A DNA stretch of 64,000 nt from CAYUVH01 sp964448135. Its GTDB lineage: Bacteria; Verrucomicrobiota; Verrucomicrobiia; Limisphaerales; UBA8199. Below, one piece after another: positions 7,778-17,006 of this stretch. The notes under the pieces are model-generated. The model made no database searches and was not told the DNA's origin. It saw nothing but the letters and a program-made list of their open reading frames with translations. How positions within the stretch are numbered: the stretch's first letter is position 1; every line of letters starts with the position of its first letter. Made by a program: the position numbers and the translations under genes. Location: assembly GCA_964448135.1 (NCBI GenBank), contig CAYUVH010000059.1, positions 131,587-195,586 on the forward strand. Direction: 5' to 3'.

Positions 7778-9067
7778 TCAGGCCGGCACCAGGACCTTGT
7801 CCTTTACGCCGATGGCCGTCAGATGTCCGCAGGCGCCAGCGACCGCGCGATCGGCATTGCCGGCGGGCATCAAGTAAACTTCGACGGAGCGGGAAGTGCC
7901 GTCCTTGAGCACGATACGGGTTTCGTAGCGCGCGGCTTCGCCGCCCGAACGGGCGAGATCAAGGAAGACCTGCTGACTGTGGTCGCGATCTTCCGGATGC
8001 ACGAAGTCGAAAAAGCTTTTCCCAATCGCGGAGGGCACTTCGATACCGGTCAATTCCGTCCAGGCCGGATTGAGGAAGGTGAGGTTGGCCTGTTCATCCA
8101 TTTGGAAGACCACATCCTTCAGGTTGGCGAGGATCGCCCGGTAATTAAGTTCACTGGCACTGAGGGCGGCCTCGAAGCGCTTGCGTTCGACGCCCAGCGC
8201 AACACCATTGGCGACCGAGCCCATTTCCTGGGCAATGGCTTCGGTGAGCGTGTGCTGCGTGAAGATGGTCATGAGACCAACGAGGTGACCATCCAGTAAC
8301 AGCGGGCAGGCCGCCGCCGAAATCAGCCCTTCGCGGGAAACCCATTGCTTGTCCGGCAGCCCGTCGTAGGCGGCAAGGTTGCGAATGACCTGCGGCTGCC
8401 CTTCGGCCAGCGCTTCCAGATTAAAACGCATCTCCGGCATGGCGCGGAGATTGGGGTTGCGGTCCCAGACCGGGCCGGCGACGGCGCGGTGATCGAAAAC
8501 GCGCGTGGTCGGGTCGAAGATTGAGATGCGCGCCACGGCGGCGTTGAGGAATTGCACCATCGCCTGGGCACAACGTTCCAAGGTGCGATCGAGGGATCCG
8601 CGCCGGGCGAGGGCGAGACCCACTTCCGCGCCGAACGCGGCGAGCCGGGCTTGTTCGAACGCGGCGAGCGTCGCCGCGCGTTTGCGTTGGAGCGCATAGC
8701 GGATGCTGCGTTCCACTGTCTCGGCGCGCAGTTGCGGTTTCACGATGTAGTCGGCGGCGCCTGCTTCCATGGCGTCGAGGTCTACTTCCTTCTGACCAGC
8801 GCCGGTCAGGAGAATGAGGGCCGCCTGGCAGCCGGCGTGGGTTGCGGCGCGGATGAGTTCCACACCGTTGTGCGCGCCGAGGCGGTAATCCACCAGACAC
8901 ACGTCGTGCTGGTTGCGCTGCATCATTTCCAGGCCAGCCTCATACGTCTTGGCCCAGTCCACCGAAAAGCGTGGGCTGGTGATTTCGGCGAAAACATCAC
9001 GCGCTATAATATAATCATCTTCGTCATCCTCGATGAGGAGCACCTGGATCAGTCCGTTTTGGTTCAT
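7778..9067 (-). CDS. Response regulator with receiver, GAF and PAS domains
   Basis: About 429 residues from the ATG at 9067 (MNQNGLIQVLLIEDDEDD), 13 nt after the upstream receiver gene. Residues 5-125 are a receiver domain with the acidic pair EDDEDD, phospho-acceptor Asp60 (CLVDYRLG), LLTGAG and the KPQ lysine. A helical linker (about 125-150) leads to a GAF-like domain (about 155-300), then a PAS domain (about 310-425; LTFLNPAWTELTGI). There is no kinase, HTH or GGDEF output, so it probably passes signal by protein contacts or dimer switching. It is the last gene of a three-gene phosphorelay operon with the histidine kinase upstream. Confidence 0.85.
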   Translation of the reverse strand: MNQNGLIQVLLIEDDEDDYIIARDVFAEITSPRFSVDWAKTYEAGLEMMQRNQHDVCLVDYRLGAHNGVELIRAATHAGCQAALILLTGAGQKEVDLDAMEAGAADYIVKPQLRAETVERSIRYALQRKRAATLAAFEQARLAAFGAEVGLALARRGSLDRTLERCAQAMVQFLNAAVARISIFDPTTRVFDHRAVAGPVWDRNPNLRAMPEMRFNLEALAEGQPQVIRNLAAYDGLPDKQWVSREGLISAAACPLLLDGHLVGLMTIFTQHTLTEAIAQEMGSVANGVALGVERKRFEAALSASELNYRAILANLKDVVFQMDEQANLTFLNPAWTELTGIEVPSAIGKSFFDFVHPEDRDHSQQVFLDLARSGGEAARYETRIVLKDGTSRSVEVYLMPAGNADRAVAGACGHLTAIGVKDKVLVPA

Positions 9068-9080
9068 AAATTGTAATGGG

Positions 9081-9530
9081 TCAGGCGGCGGCCACCGGCA
9101 GTTCGACTGCTTCAAACCAATATTGGCCGAGCGAACGGATCAGACCGACCAGCGCCTCGAATTGCACCGGCTTGGCGATGAATGAATTGGCGCCCAAATC
9201 GTAAATCTCGCCGACTTCGGTTTCGGAGCGCGAGGTCGTGAGGACCACGACGGGGATGCGCCGCAGGTCGGGAACGCTCTTGATGTCGCGCAAGGTCTCG
9301 CGGCCGTCCTTTCGGGGCATGTTCAAATCAAGCAGGATCAGGCCCGGACGCGGCGCGGCAGCCGGGGGCTGGAATTTGCCGCGGCGGTTCAGATAATCGA
9401 GCACTTCCTCGCCATCGCCCACACAGTGCAGTTCGATTTGCAGGCCGGACTCGGCCAGCGCGTCCTGCACCAGCAAGCGATCGTCGGAATCGTCATCCGC
9501 GAGCAAAATGATTTGCGGCGAGGAGTTCAT
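9081..9530 (-). CDS. Single-domain response regulator, Rcp1 type
   Basis: 149 residues, one receiver domain: acidic pocket ADDDSDD at residues 11-17, phospho-acceptor Asp68 (LILLDLNMPRKDG), VVLTTS and AKPVQ. The extended loop GKFQPPAAAPRPG before the acceptor is typical of Rcp1-like receivers that serve bacteriophytochrome-type kinases and other kinases with HisKA/HATPase ends of that class. The start overlaps the stop of the kinase gene (9527-9530, ATGA), implying translational coupling. It likely shuttles phosphate from the kinase to other targets, perhaps the neighbouring receiver-GAF-PAS protein. Confidence 0.88.
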   Translation of the reverse strand: MNSSPQIILLADDDSDDRLLVQDALAESGLQIELHCVGDGEEVLDYLNRRGKFQPPAAAPRPGLILLDLNMPRKDGRETLRDIKSVPDLRRIPVVVLTTSRSETEVGEIYDLGANSFIAKPVQFEALVGLIRSLGQYWFEAVELPVAAA

Positions 9531-11173
9531 GCGGCGGGCGGAACGGGCAGCTTCGACTGGCGCACCGGCAGCACGACCCTGAAGGTGGCGCCCTGGCCGG
9601 GCTGGCTTTGGGCCGTGATGGAACCGTGATGGCGATCAGTGATGCGGCGGCACACCGCGAGACCGACCCCGGTGCCTTCGTATTCCATGCGGCCGTGCAG
9701 GCGCTGGAACACCACGAAAATCTTTTCTGCGTACTTCTCTTCGAAACCGATGCCGTTGTCCGAAATCACGAGTTCGCACAGGTCCTCGCCGGCGAGGCCG
9801 GGCAGGATGCGGCCTTGCACTTTGACGAGGGGCTGGCCGCCGGCCGGTTGGAATTTCAGCGCATTGCCGATCAGATTGAGCAGCAGCTGCCGCATCTGGA
9901 CCGGATCGGCTTCGATGCTGGGCAAATCGCCGATTTCCAGTCTGCCCTTCGACTTGTCTATGCTCACTTCGAGATCGCTCAAAACATCGCGAGCCGCCGC
10001 GTTCAAATCCACGGTCGCAAAAGGCTCCGAGCGGCGAATGACGCGCGAGAAAGTGAGCAGGTCGTCGATCAGGCGGCGCATGCGCGCGGAGGCGCTCTGC
10101 ATGCGTTCGAGGTAATCGCCCGCCTCGGCGCCGAGCACGCCCTGGCATTTCATCTTCAAGCGATCGCCGAACGCCTGGATCTTGCGCAGCGGCTCCTGCA
10201 AATCATGGGAGGCGACGAAGGCGAATTGTTCGAGCTCGGCATTCGAGCGGGTCAATTCCGCGGCGCGCTGGGTCAAAGCTTCGTCGCTGCGCTTCCGCTC
10301 CGAGATGTCGCGGAACACCAGCACGGCACCCACGGACCGACCGTCTACTTGCAAGGGGGTGCGCACGCATTCGACCGGGAAAGGCTGGCCGTCCTTGCGC
10401 AGCATGATGCTTTCGCCTTCGTTGAGGGCACAGATGCCCGTGAAGTCCGCCTTGGGGTCGCCGAAAATATCGCGCTCCTTCTTGCCGCCCAATTCCTCGA
10501 TCGTCCAACCGGTGATCCGGGCGGCGGAGGGGTTGACGAAGGTGATGCGCCCTTCGAGATCGAGTCCACAGATGCCGTCGCCGGCGGCATTCAAAATCAT
10601 TTCGTTGCGGCGCTGCAGCTTTTGCAGTTCATCGGTGCGCGCCTGGACGTGCAGCTGGAGGACCGTCCGCGAGCTTTCCAGCGCCTGGCGTTGTTGCGAG
10701 GATTCCTTCTGGGCCAGCTTGAGCTTGTCGAACTGCTCCTTGAGAGCGGTGTATTCGTTGACGGCGGCTCGCTCGTTGGTTTTGGCTTCGGCCATGGCGT
10801 CTTCCGAATCCTTCAGGACCAGCCGGGACCGGGCCAATTCGCATTTCAAATCGCTGGTCCGGCGTTTCAGGTCGGCCTCGACGTTGTGAAACTTCCGGGA
10901 AGCGGTCCAAATCAGAAGGCTGGAAACACCGGCGAGCAGCAGAACCATGGAGCCGCCGATGAAGGCCAGCAGGTTTGGGTTCGCGGTTTTGCCATAGGTC
11001 GCCAGGAGGAACCACTCTCCGCCGGTGGCCAGGAGCGCGACGGTCCAGATGATCGGGAGGGGGCCCGGCTTGGTGGAGACGGGTTTTTGCACCGGCGAAT
11101 CGGAAATAAGTTCGTCGGGGTATGTCGTCGTGCCATTCATCAAGTGTACATCGGCAAAATTGCACTCCATCAT
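9527..11173 (-). CDS. Membrane sensor histidine kinase with PAS domain
   Basis: 548 residues. Two membrane segments (about 41-60 and 66-90) are followed by a long coiled coil (95-190), a PAS domain (about 190-295, ending VLVFRDISERKRSDEAL), a HisKA domain with phospho-acceptor His323 (FVASHDLQEPLRK) and a HATPase domain with N box LLNLIGNALKFQ and G boxes DNGIGFEEK and GTGVGLAVCRRI. The kinase core is of the bacteriophytochrome-like class that pairs with Rcp1 receivers, but no phytochrome GAF/PHY module is present. An internal ATG at 11140 is an alternative start. First gene of the phosphorelay operon. Confidence 0.88.
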   Translation of the reverse strand: MMECNFADVHLMNGTTTYPDELISDSPVQKPVSTKPGPLPIIWTVALLATGGEWFLLATYGKTANPNLLAFIGGSMVLLLAGVSSLLIWTASRKFHNVEADLKRRTSDLKCELARSRLVLKDSEDAMAEAKTNERAAVNEYTALKEQFDKLKLAQKESSQQRQALESSRTVLQLHVQARTDELQKLQRRNEMILNAAGDGICGLDLEGRITFVNPSAARITGWTIEELGGKKERDIFGDPKADFTGICALNEGESIMLRKDGQPFPVECVRTPLQVDGRSVGAVLVFRDISERKRSDEALTQRAAELTRSNAELEQFAFVASHDLQEPLRKIQAFGDRLKMKCQGVLGAEAGDYLERMQSASARMRRLIDDLLTFSRVIRRSEPFATVDLNAAARDVLSDLEVSIDKSKGRLEIGDLPSIEADPVQMRQLLLNLIGNALKFQPAGGQPLVKVQGRILPGLAGEDLCELVISDNGIGFEEKYAEKIFVVFQRLHGRMEYEGTGVGLAVCRRITDRHHGSITAQSQPGQGATFRVVLPVRQSKLPVPPAA

Positions 11174-11211
11174 TCACAAAACCTCGTGGCACCGGTCAGG
11201 TAGGCCAGTTC

Positions 11212-11237
11212 GGCGTTGCGCTAGGGGGAGCAACGCC
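11212..11237. other. Hairpin in the 299-bp gap between divergent kinase and lpxI genes
   Basis: An 8-bp stem GGCGTTGC/GCAACGCC with a 10-nt loop lies just upstream of the histidine kinase gene, in the divergent gap 11174-11472. The rest of the gap is not obviously coding and should hold the two promoters, which I cannot place with confidence. Confidence 0.4.
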
Positions 11238-11472
11238 ACGCATTAAAGCAAAAGCCAGACCAAGGATAGCCGTTGGGCGTATTGCAAAGAGCCGGATGGT
11301 GGAGTGGGTTGCGGATTTCGCGGCGGCCGGAGCTTGCCGCGCTGGCGGTCTGTTCCAATGGGCAGCGCGCCGGGCGGGAATTGGAGAATTGCCAAGCGGA
11401 GAACGTTCCCGTAAATGAGGCAGGACTGTAACAGAAAATGACAGCACTTTTTCCCGGCACTACCGGGCGTTT

Positions 11473-12294
11473 ATGACACCCGCCTTCGAATCTTTGGGAA
11501 TCATTGCCGGCAACCGTTCCTTGCCGCTGGCCCTGGCAAAAGAAGCCCGGGCCGCCGGCCTGAAGCGACTGGTGGCGGTGGCTTTTGATGGCGAGACGGA
11601 TCCGGCGCTCGCGGAACTGGTGGATGATATTGTGTGGGTGAAGGTCGGCCAGTTGGGGAAGTTGATTGAAACCTTTACCAGCCGCGGGGTGAAGCATTGC
11701 GTGATGGCCGGGCAGATCGCGCCCAAGAACCTTTATGAAGTCCGCCCCGATATCCGCGGGATGATGATGCTCTTCCGGCTCAAAGAAAAAAACGCACATA
11801 CCGTGTTCGGCGCGATCGCGGAGGAATTGCGCAAGGACGGCGTGGAACTCATCGAGGCCACACCCTGGTTGCAAACGCTGATGCCCCGAGTCGGTTTCAG
11901 CATGGGGCCGGCACTCAGTGACGAGCAGAAGAGCGCCGTTGAATTTGGCTTTCGCATGGCAAAGGAGATTTCGCGGCTGGAAATCGGCCAGACGGTGGTC
12001 GTCAAGGACGGCACCGTCCTCGCCGCGGAGGCATTTGAAGGCACGGACAAATGCCTGAAACGCGGGGGCGAACTGGCCGGGCGCGAGGGCGGCGCGGTGG
12101 CGGTGAAGGTCGCGAAGGAAAAGCACGATTTGCGCTTCGACATTCCCACCGTGGGCCCGAGCACGCTCGAGACCTGCGCGAGCGTGGGCATCCGCGCGCT
12201 GGCCTTTGAGTCCGGCAAGTCGCTGCTGCTGGAACAAGAGACTTGCCAGGAACTGGCGAAGAAGCATAAGATTTCCATAACGACGGTGGGTTAG
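11473..12294 (+). CDS. lpxI: UDP-2,3-diacylglucosamine pyrophosphatase LpxI
   Basis: 273 residues matching LpxI (DUF1009) end to end: N-terminal LGIIAGNRSLPLALAKEA, the linker VKVGQLGKLIETF, MAGQIAPKNLYE, and the C-terminal VVVKDGTVLAAEAFEGTD and TVGPSTLE. It hydrolyses UDP-2,3-diacylglucosamine to lipid X and UMP in the fourth step of lipid A synthesis, replacing LpxH. This supports a diderm organism with lipopolysaccharide. It is followed at 140 nt by an unrelated helical protein gene. Confidence 0.92.
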   Translation: MTPAFESLGIIAGNRSLPLALAKEARAAGLKRLVAVAFDGETDPALAELVDDIVWVKVGQLGKLIETFTSRGVKHCVMAGQIAPKNLYEVRPDIRGMMMLFRLKEKNAHTVFGAIAEELRKDGVELIEATPWLQTLMPRVGFSMGPALSDEQKSAVEFGFRMAKEISRLEIGQTVVVKDGTVLAAEAFEGTDKCLKRGGELAGREGGAVAVKVAKEKHDLRFDIPTVGPSTLETCASVGIRALAFESGKSLLLEQETCQELAKKHKISITTVG

Positions 12295-12435
12295 TACATC
12301 GTCGCAGTACTCCGCGTTTGAAGCAGCAACTCCACGATTTCGCCTGCGGCCCGGTATTTTCCGGGACTGCCGTTGTTTTCCCTGCCCGGCCTCCCGGCTC
12401 CGGCGTTTAGTCCGACCACCACGAGTAGATTTACG

Positions 12436-12936
12436 ATGCTCACCTCCCACGAAATTTTTGGTTTCATGTCACCCGCCCTGGCGAGTGAAATCCTCACCTA
12501 CACCCACGAATCGGACAAGCCGCTGTACCGCACCGCGCTGGCCGCGGTGGCGCAGGCGCGCAAATTGCGCCCGGTGTTCCTGGAGCGCCAGCCGCGCGTG
12601 GAACAGCACGCGACGATGATCGCCACGCTGACCCGCCCGGCGCTCGATGCCGCCACCGGCAGCCTCATCCGCGGGTGGCTGCTCAAGAAGCACCAGGCCT
12701 TGCTCGTGGATTTCCTCAACGCCCTCGGCATTGAACACAAGGACGGGGTGGTGGATGACCTGCCCAAGACGATGGATGACGCCAAACTGCGCTCCGCCGT
12801 GGATCAGCTGCTCAGCAAACATCCGCAGGAGGTGGTGGCGGTCTACCTGAACGCTTTCAACGAAATGAACGAAACCGAGTGGCCCAACCTCCGCAAGCTG
12901 CTCGAAGAAGACAAACGTCTTCAGTTGGGGGGATAG
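12436..12936 (+). CDS. Helical protein of unknown function
   Basis: 166 residues from the ATG at 12436 (MLTSHEIFGFMSP); a longer frame from 12373 would read Pro-rich leader sequence and is less likely. The protein is mainly alpha-helical and charged, with LRPVFLERQPRVEQH and NEMNETEWPNLRKLLEED. No signal peptide or membrane segment. I recognise no family. It lies 33 nt before gnd and could be co-transcribed with it. Confidence 0.6.
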   Translation: MLTSHEIFGFMSPALASEILTYTHESDKPLYRTALAAVAQARKLRPVFLERQPRVEQHATMIATLTRPALDAATGSLIRGWLLKKHQALLVDFLNALGIEHKDGVVDDLPKTMDDAKLRSAVDQLLSKHPQEVVAVYLNAFNEMNETEWPNLRKLLEEDKRLQLGG

Positions 12937-12969
12937 TCCCCTGCTCTTTTAACGCGCAAATCAAATTCC

Positions 12970-14424
12970 ATGGAACCCACCGGGGACATCGCCGTAATCG
13001 GCCTCGCAGTGATGGGGCAAAACCTCATCCTCAACATGAATGACCACGGCTTCACGGTCGTGGCGTATAACCGCACGGTCGCGAAGGTGGACCACTTCCT
13101 CGCCAATGAGGCGAAGGGCACCAGGATCATCGGCGTGCATTCGTTGGCGGAAATGGTTGCGCAGCTCAAGCGACCCCGGCGCGTGATGTTGATGGTGAAA
13201 GCCGGCGCGGCGGTGGACGAGTTCATCGAGCATCTGCTCCCGCACCTGGAAGCGGGCGACATCATCATTGATGGCGGCAATTCACTTTTTGAAGACACGG
13301 CGCGGCGCGTGAAATACGTGGAGTCCAAGGGGCTGCTGTACATCGGCACCGGCGTTTCCGGCGGCGAAGAAGGCGCGCGCCGCGGACCGAGCATCATGCC
13401 GGGCGGTTCGCCGGCGGCGTGGCCGCACGTGAAGCCGATCTTCCAGGGTATCGCCGCGAAGGTCGCGGACGGCACGCCGTGCTGTGATTGGGTGGGTGAA
13501 GGCGGCGCGGGCCATTACGTGAAGATGGTGCACAACGGCATCGAATACGGTGACATGCAGTTGACCTGCGAGGCTTACCAGTTGATGAAGGATGGCCTGG
13601 GCATGACCCCGGACGAGATGCACCTGGTCTTCAAGGAATGGAACGAAGGTGAACTCGAATCCTATCTGGTCGAAATCACCCGGGACATCCTTGCTTTCAA
13701 GGACACCGATGGGCAGCCGCTGGTGGACAAGATTCTGGATACGGCCGGTCAAAAAGGCACCGGCAAGTGGACCGTGATTTCCTCGCAGGACATGGGTGTG
13801 CCCATCACGCTCATTGCCGAGGCGGTGTATTCACGTTGCGTTTCCGCGATGAAGGAACAGCGCCTCGAGGCAGCGAAGGTTTTCAAACCGGGCAACACCA
13901 ATATCGCCGGTGACCGAAAAGGCTGGATCAGCGACATCCGCAAGGCGCTCTACGCCTCGAAGATCATCAGCTATACGCAGGGTTACATGCTGATGGCCGC
14001 CGCCGCGAAGCAAAACGGCTGGAACCTTAACTACGGCGGCATCGCCCTCATGTGGCGCGGCGGCTGTATTATCCGCAGCGCGTTCCTCGGCGAAATCAAA
14101 CGCGCCTTCGATCGCAATCCGAAGCTGGAGAATTTGTTGTTTGATTCCTTCTTCAAGAAGGCGATCAAGAGCTGCACTCGTTCCTGGCGCAAAGTGGTGA
14201 GCACGGCGGTGCGCAAGGGGATTCCGGTTCCGGCGTTCAGCACGGCGCTGTCGTTCTTCGACAGCTTCCGAAGCGGACGCCTGCCGGCGAATCTTTTGCA
14301 GGCCCAGCGCGACTATTTCGGCGCGCACACCTATGAACGACTCGACCAACCGCGAGGCCAGTTTTTTCATACGAACTGGACCGGGCGTGGTGGAACGACT
14401 TCCTCGAGCAGCTACAACGCCTGA
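12970..14424 (+). CDS. gnd: 6-phosphogluconate dehydrogenase, decarboxylating
   Basis: 484 residues, the normal length of the long form. Cofactor loop AVIGLAVMGQNLILNMNDHG with the NADP-binding YNRT, substrate segment GTGVSGGEEGARRGPSIMPGG, catalytic Lys in YVKMVHNGIEYGDMQ and the C-terminal tail FGAHTYERLDQPRGQFFHTNW that closes the neighbouring active site. It converts 6-phosphogluconate to ribulose-5-phosphate in the oxidative pentose phosphate pathway, giving NADPH. It ends toward gatB, with a large palindrome between them. Confidence 0.95.
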   Translation: MEPTGDIAVIGLAVMGQNLILNMNDHGFTVVAYNRTVAKVDHFLANEAKGTRIIGVHSLAEMVAQLKRPRRVMLMVKAGAAVDEFIEHLLPHLEAGDIIIDGGNSLFEDTARRVKYVESKGLLYIGTGVSGGEEGARRGPSIMPGGSPAAWPHVKPIFQGIAAKVADGTPCCDWVGEGGAGHYVKMVHNGIEYGDMQLTCEAYQLMKDGLGMTPDEMHLVFKEWNEGELESYLVEITRDILAFKDTDGQPLVDKILDTAGQKGTGKWTVISSQDMGVPITLIAEAVYSRCVSAMKEQRLEAAKVFKPGNTNIAGDRKGWISDIRKALYASKIISYTQGYMLMAAAAKQNGWNLNYGGIALMWRGGCIIRSAFLGEIKRAFDRNPKLENLLFDSFFKKAIKSCTRSWRKVVSTAVRKGIPVPAFSTALSFFDSFRSGRLPANLLQAQRDYFGAHTYERLDQPRGQFFHTNWTGRGGTTSSSSYNA

Positions 14425-14427
14425 ATT

Positions 14428-14513
14428 CGTAACAGCCGAGGTAACGAGGCTCTATTTATTCGAACGCGTGGAGGCTTCCGCCTAAATGGAGCCTCGTTAC
14501 CTCGGCTGCTACG
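14428..14513. repeat. Large palindromic repeat between gnd and gatB, probable bidirectional terminator
   Basis: Perfect 19-bp arms AGCCGAGGTAACGAGGCTC (14434-14452) and its reverse complement (14489-14507), extending to 25 bp with one mismatch (14428-14452 / 14489-14513). The 36-nt loop holds a small GGAGGC/GCCTCC-like fold. It sits between convergent gnd and gatB. A decayed relative with 18 of 19 arm bases lies at 54501-54566, so this is a dispersed element that may also end transcription. Confidence 0.75.
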
Positions 14514-14551
14514 GGATTTGATTTCTGCGGCATGGCCCCGCCGCAAATTTT

Positions 14552-15976
14552 TTACGCCTTCAATTTCTTTTCCAGCATTTCCCCTGCTTGCGCCGGGTTA
14601 GCTTTGCCCTTGCTCAATTTCATCACCTGTCCCTTCAGGAAATTCAGCGCGGCCGTTTTTCCCGCGCGGAAGTCCGCCGCGGGACCGGGATTTTCCGCGA
14701 TCACTTGGTCGCATAGTTTCTCGATAAAACCGGTATCGGTGACTTGCGCGAGTCCCTTCTTCTCCACGATCACCGCGGGCGCAGTACCGGAAGCAAACAT
14801 TTCGGCAAAAACATCCTGCGCGATCTTGGTGCTGATTTTTCCGCCCTCCACCAATTCCACGAGCTCCTGAATCGCCTCCGGCTTGAACTTTACTTCGCTC
14901 AAACCGATCCCGGTCTCGGTCATCTTGGCGCGAAGGTTGTTGATGATCCAATTGGCGATGGATTTGGGATTTTTCGCGTTCTTCGCCGCACCCTCGAAAT
15001 AATCACCCAGCGGCACGTCCCAGACAAATGCCTGCGCGTCCGGCGCAGGGAGACTGTATTGTTTCATGAAGCGCTGCTTGCGCTCAAGCGGCAGTTCTAC
15101 GACACGCGCCGATACTTCGCCCAGCCACGCTTCCGTGGGCCGGAAGGGCATCAAATCGGGATCGGGAAAATAGCGATAATCATGCGCGTCTTCCTTGGTG
15201 CGCATGGTTTCGGTCACACCAGCGTCGTCATCCCAGCGGAGCGTGGATTGGACAAGCTTGCCGCCCTGGCTAACAATGCCGATCTGCCGGGGGATTTCAT
15301 ATTCCAGCGCGCGCCGCACGCCGCTGAAACTGTTCATGTTCTTGATTTCCAGCTTCGCGCCCAGTTCCTTTTGTCCCTTCGGCCGCACGCTCACGTTCAC
15401 ATCGCAACGAACCATTCCTTTCTCCATGTCGCAATCGCTAACGCCGCCGTGCACCAGGATCTCCTTGAGGGTGTTAAGATATGCCACGGCCATATCCGCG
15501 CTGATGATGTCGGGTTCGGAAACAATCTCCATCAGCGGGACGCCGGCGCGATTGAAATCCACGCCGCTATTACGCTCGAAATGAGAACTCTTGCCGACGT
15601 CCTCCTCCAAGTGCGCGCGAGTGATGCGCACTCGTGAGAGTCCACCGTTCAATTCGAATTCCACGTAGCCCGCGAGCGTGGAGGGCTGTGCGAGTTGGGT
15701 GATTTGATAATTCTTGGGCATGTCCGGATAGAAATAGTTCTTCCGGTCGAAACGGGCCTCCGGCGTGACCTGGCAATGGAGCAGCAGGCCGGTGAGAGCC
15801 GTCAGGCGCAGCGCTTCTTCGTTGGCGACCGGCAGCACGCCGGGCATGCCGAGACAGACCGGACAAACGTGGGTATTGGGCGGTGCGCCAAACTCATTCG
15901 CGCACCCGCACCACATCTTCGATTTCGTCTTGAGCTGGACATGCGTCTCCAACCCAATCACTGCCTCGTATTCCAT
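14552..15976 (-). CDS. gatB: Aspartyl/glutamyl-tRNA amidotransferase subunit B
   Basis: 474 residues from the ATG at 15976 (MEYEAVIGLETHVQL). The zinc-type cluster MWCGCANEF...HVCPVCLGMPG, the kinase-like core FDRKNYFYPDMPKNYQI, RITRAHLEEDVGKSSH and the C-terminal YqeY-like helical domain (from about residue 330) are all present. GatB activates Glu-tRNA(Gln) or Asp-tRNA(Asn) with ATP in the GatCAB complex; gatA and gatC are not in the window. An ATG at 16042 would add 22 residues with no family support. Confidence 0.95.
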   Translation of the reverse strand: MEYEAVIGLETHVQLKTKSKMWCGCANEFGAPPNTHVCPVCLGMPGVLPVANEEALRLTALTGLLLHCQVTPEARFDRKNYFYPDMPKNYQITQLAQPSTLAGYVEFELNGGLSRVRITRAHLEEDVGKSSHFERNSGVDFNRAGVPLMEIVSEPDIISADMAVAYLNTLKEILVHGGVSDCDMEKGMVRCDVNVSVRPKGQKELGAKLEIKNMNSFSGVRRALEYEIPRQIGIVSQGGKLVQSTLRWDDDAGVTETMRTKEDAHDYRYFPDPDLMPFRPTEAWLGEVSARVVELPLERKQRFMKQYSLPAPDAQAFVWDVPLGDYFEGAAKNAKNPKSIANWIINNLRAKMTETGIGLSEVKFKPEAIQELVELVEGGKISTKIAQDVFAEMFASGTAPAVIVEKKGLAQVTDTGFIEKLCDQVIAENPGPAADFRAGKTAALNFLKGQVMKLSKGKANPAQAGEMLEKKLKA

Positions 15977-16087
15977 GGCTAAACTTTTAACGATGCGGCC
16001 CCCGGATGCACGCCGATTTTTCCGTCCCAGGACCGCAGCCAATGAAAAACTGGCTTCGCTCCTTTCGCGAAGGTAGAATCACGCCGG

Positions 16088-16999
16088 GTGAACGCGGAAG
16101 CTGGCAATCGCGAAAAACACCAGGCCGCCCTCAACTCGGTCTGGGCCGCGCTGTTCCTCACCACCCTTAAAGTCATCGTCGGCGTGGCCAGCGGGAGTCT
16201 CGGCATTCTGGCGGAGGCCGCCCACTCGGCGCTCGATCTCGCCGGCGCCATCGTTACGGGTTTTGCGGTCCGCATCTCGGGCAAACCCGCCGATCGCGAT
16301 CATGCTTACGGGCATGGCAAGGTCGAAAACCTTTCCGCGTTGCTGGAAACATTTCTCCTGCTCGCCACCTGCGTCTGGATCATCTCCGAATCCATCCAAC
16401 GGCTGCGGAGTGAGCATGTCGCGGTGAACGCCTCCATCTGGACCTTCGCGGTGATGATCATTTCGATCGTCGTGGATGTCAGCCGTTCGCGGATGCTGTA
16501 TCGCGCCGCGGTCCAGCATCGCAGTCCCGCGCTCGAGGCCGACGCCCTGCACTTCAGCACGGACATCTGGAACTCCGCCGTGGTTATTCTGGGCCTTATC
16601 GGTGTGCGCATTGCCGCCGCGAACCCGCGCCTTGCGTGGCTCGACAAGGCGGACGCCGTGGCCGCCCTCATTGTCGCGGGCATTGTCGCGTTCGTCAGTT
16701 TGCGGCTGGGCGCGAAGACCGTGCAGGGGCTGCTCGATGCGTCGCCCGAAGGCGTGGCCGAAAAAATCAAGGCCCGCGTGGAACAAATCGAGGATGTGTT
16801 GGATTGCCACGCGATCCGGGTGCGTCATTCCGGCCCGGATTTTTTCGTGGATTTGCACATCACCCTGGACGGGAACATGAAGTTGAGCGAGGCGCACGCG
16901 GTGGCGGACAAGGTCGAGCAAGCCGTGGCGGAAATTCTTCCAGGCGCGGATGTGACGGTGCATCCCGAGCCGCAACCGGCCTCCATGCCGCTCGGTTAG
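16088..16999 (+). CDS. Cation diffusion facilitator (CDF) metal exporter
   Basis: 303 residues from a GTG start at 16088. Six membrane segments followed by a cytoplasmic ferredoxin-like domain (about 205-295). Metal-site residues are visible in segment 2 (HSALD) and segment 5 (HFSTDIW), with HAYGHGK in the following loop, typical of the FieF/MMT1 group. It exports Zn2+, Fe2+ or related ions in exchange for protons. It is divergent from gatB by 111 nt and convergent with the AAA+ ATPase gene, 7 nt apart. Confidence 0.88.
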   Translation: MNAEAGNREKHQAALNSVWAALFLTTLKVIVGVASGSLGILAEAAHSALDLAGAIVTGFAVRISGKPADRDHAYGHGKVENLSALLETFLLLATCVWIISESIQRLRSEHVAVNASIWTFAVMIISIVVDVSRSRMLYRAAVQHRSPALEADALHFSTDIWNSAVVILGLIGVRIAAANPRLAWLDKADAVAALIVAGIVAFVSLRLGAKTVQGLLDASPEGVAEKIKARVEQIEDVLDCHAIRVRHSGPDFFVDLHITLDGNMKLSEAHAVADKVEQAVAEILPGADVTVHPEPQPASMPLG

Positions 17000-17006
17000 C
17001 GGATCG

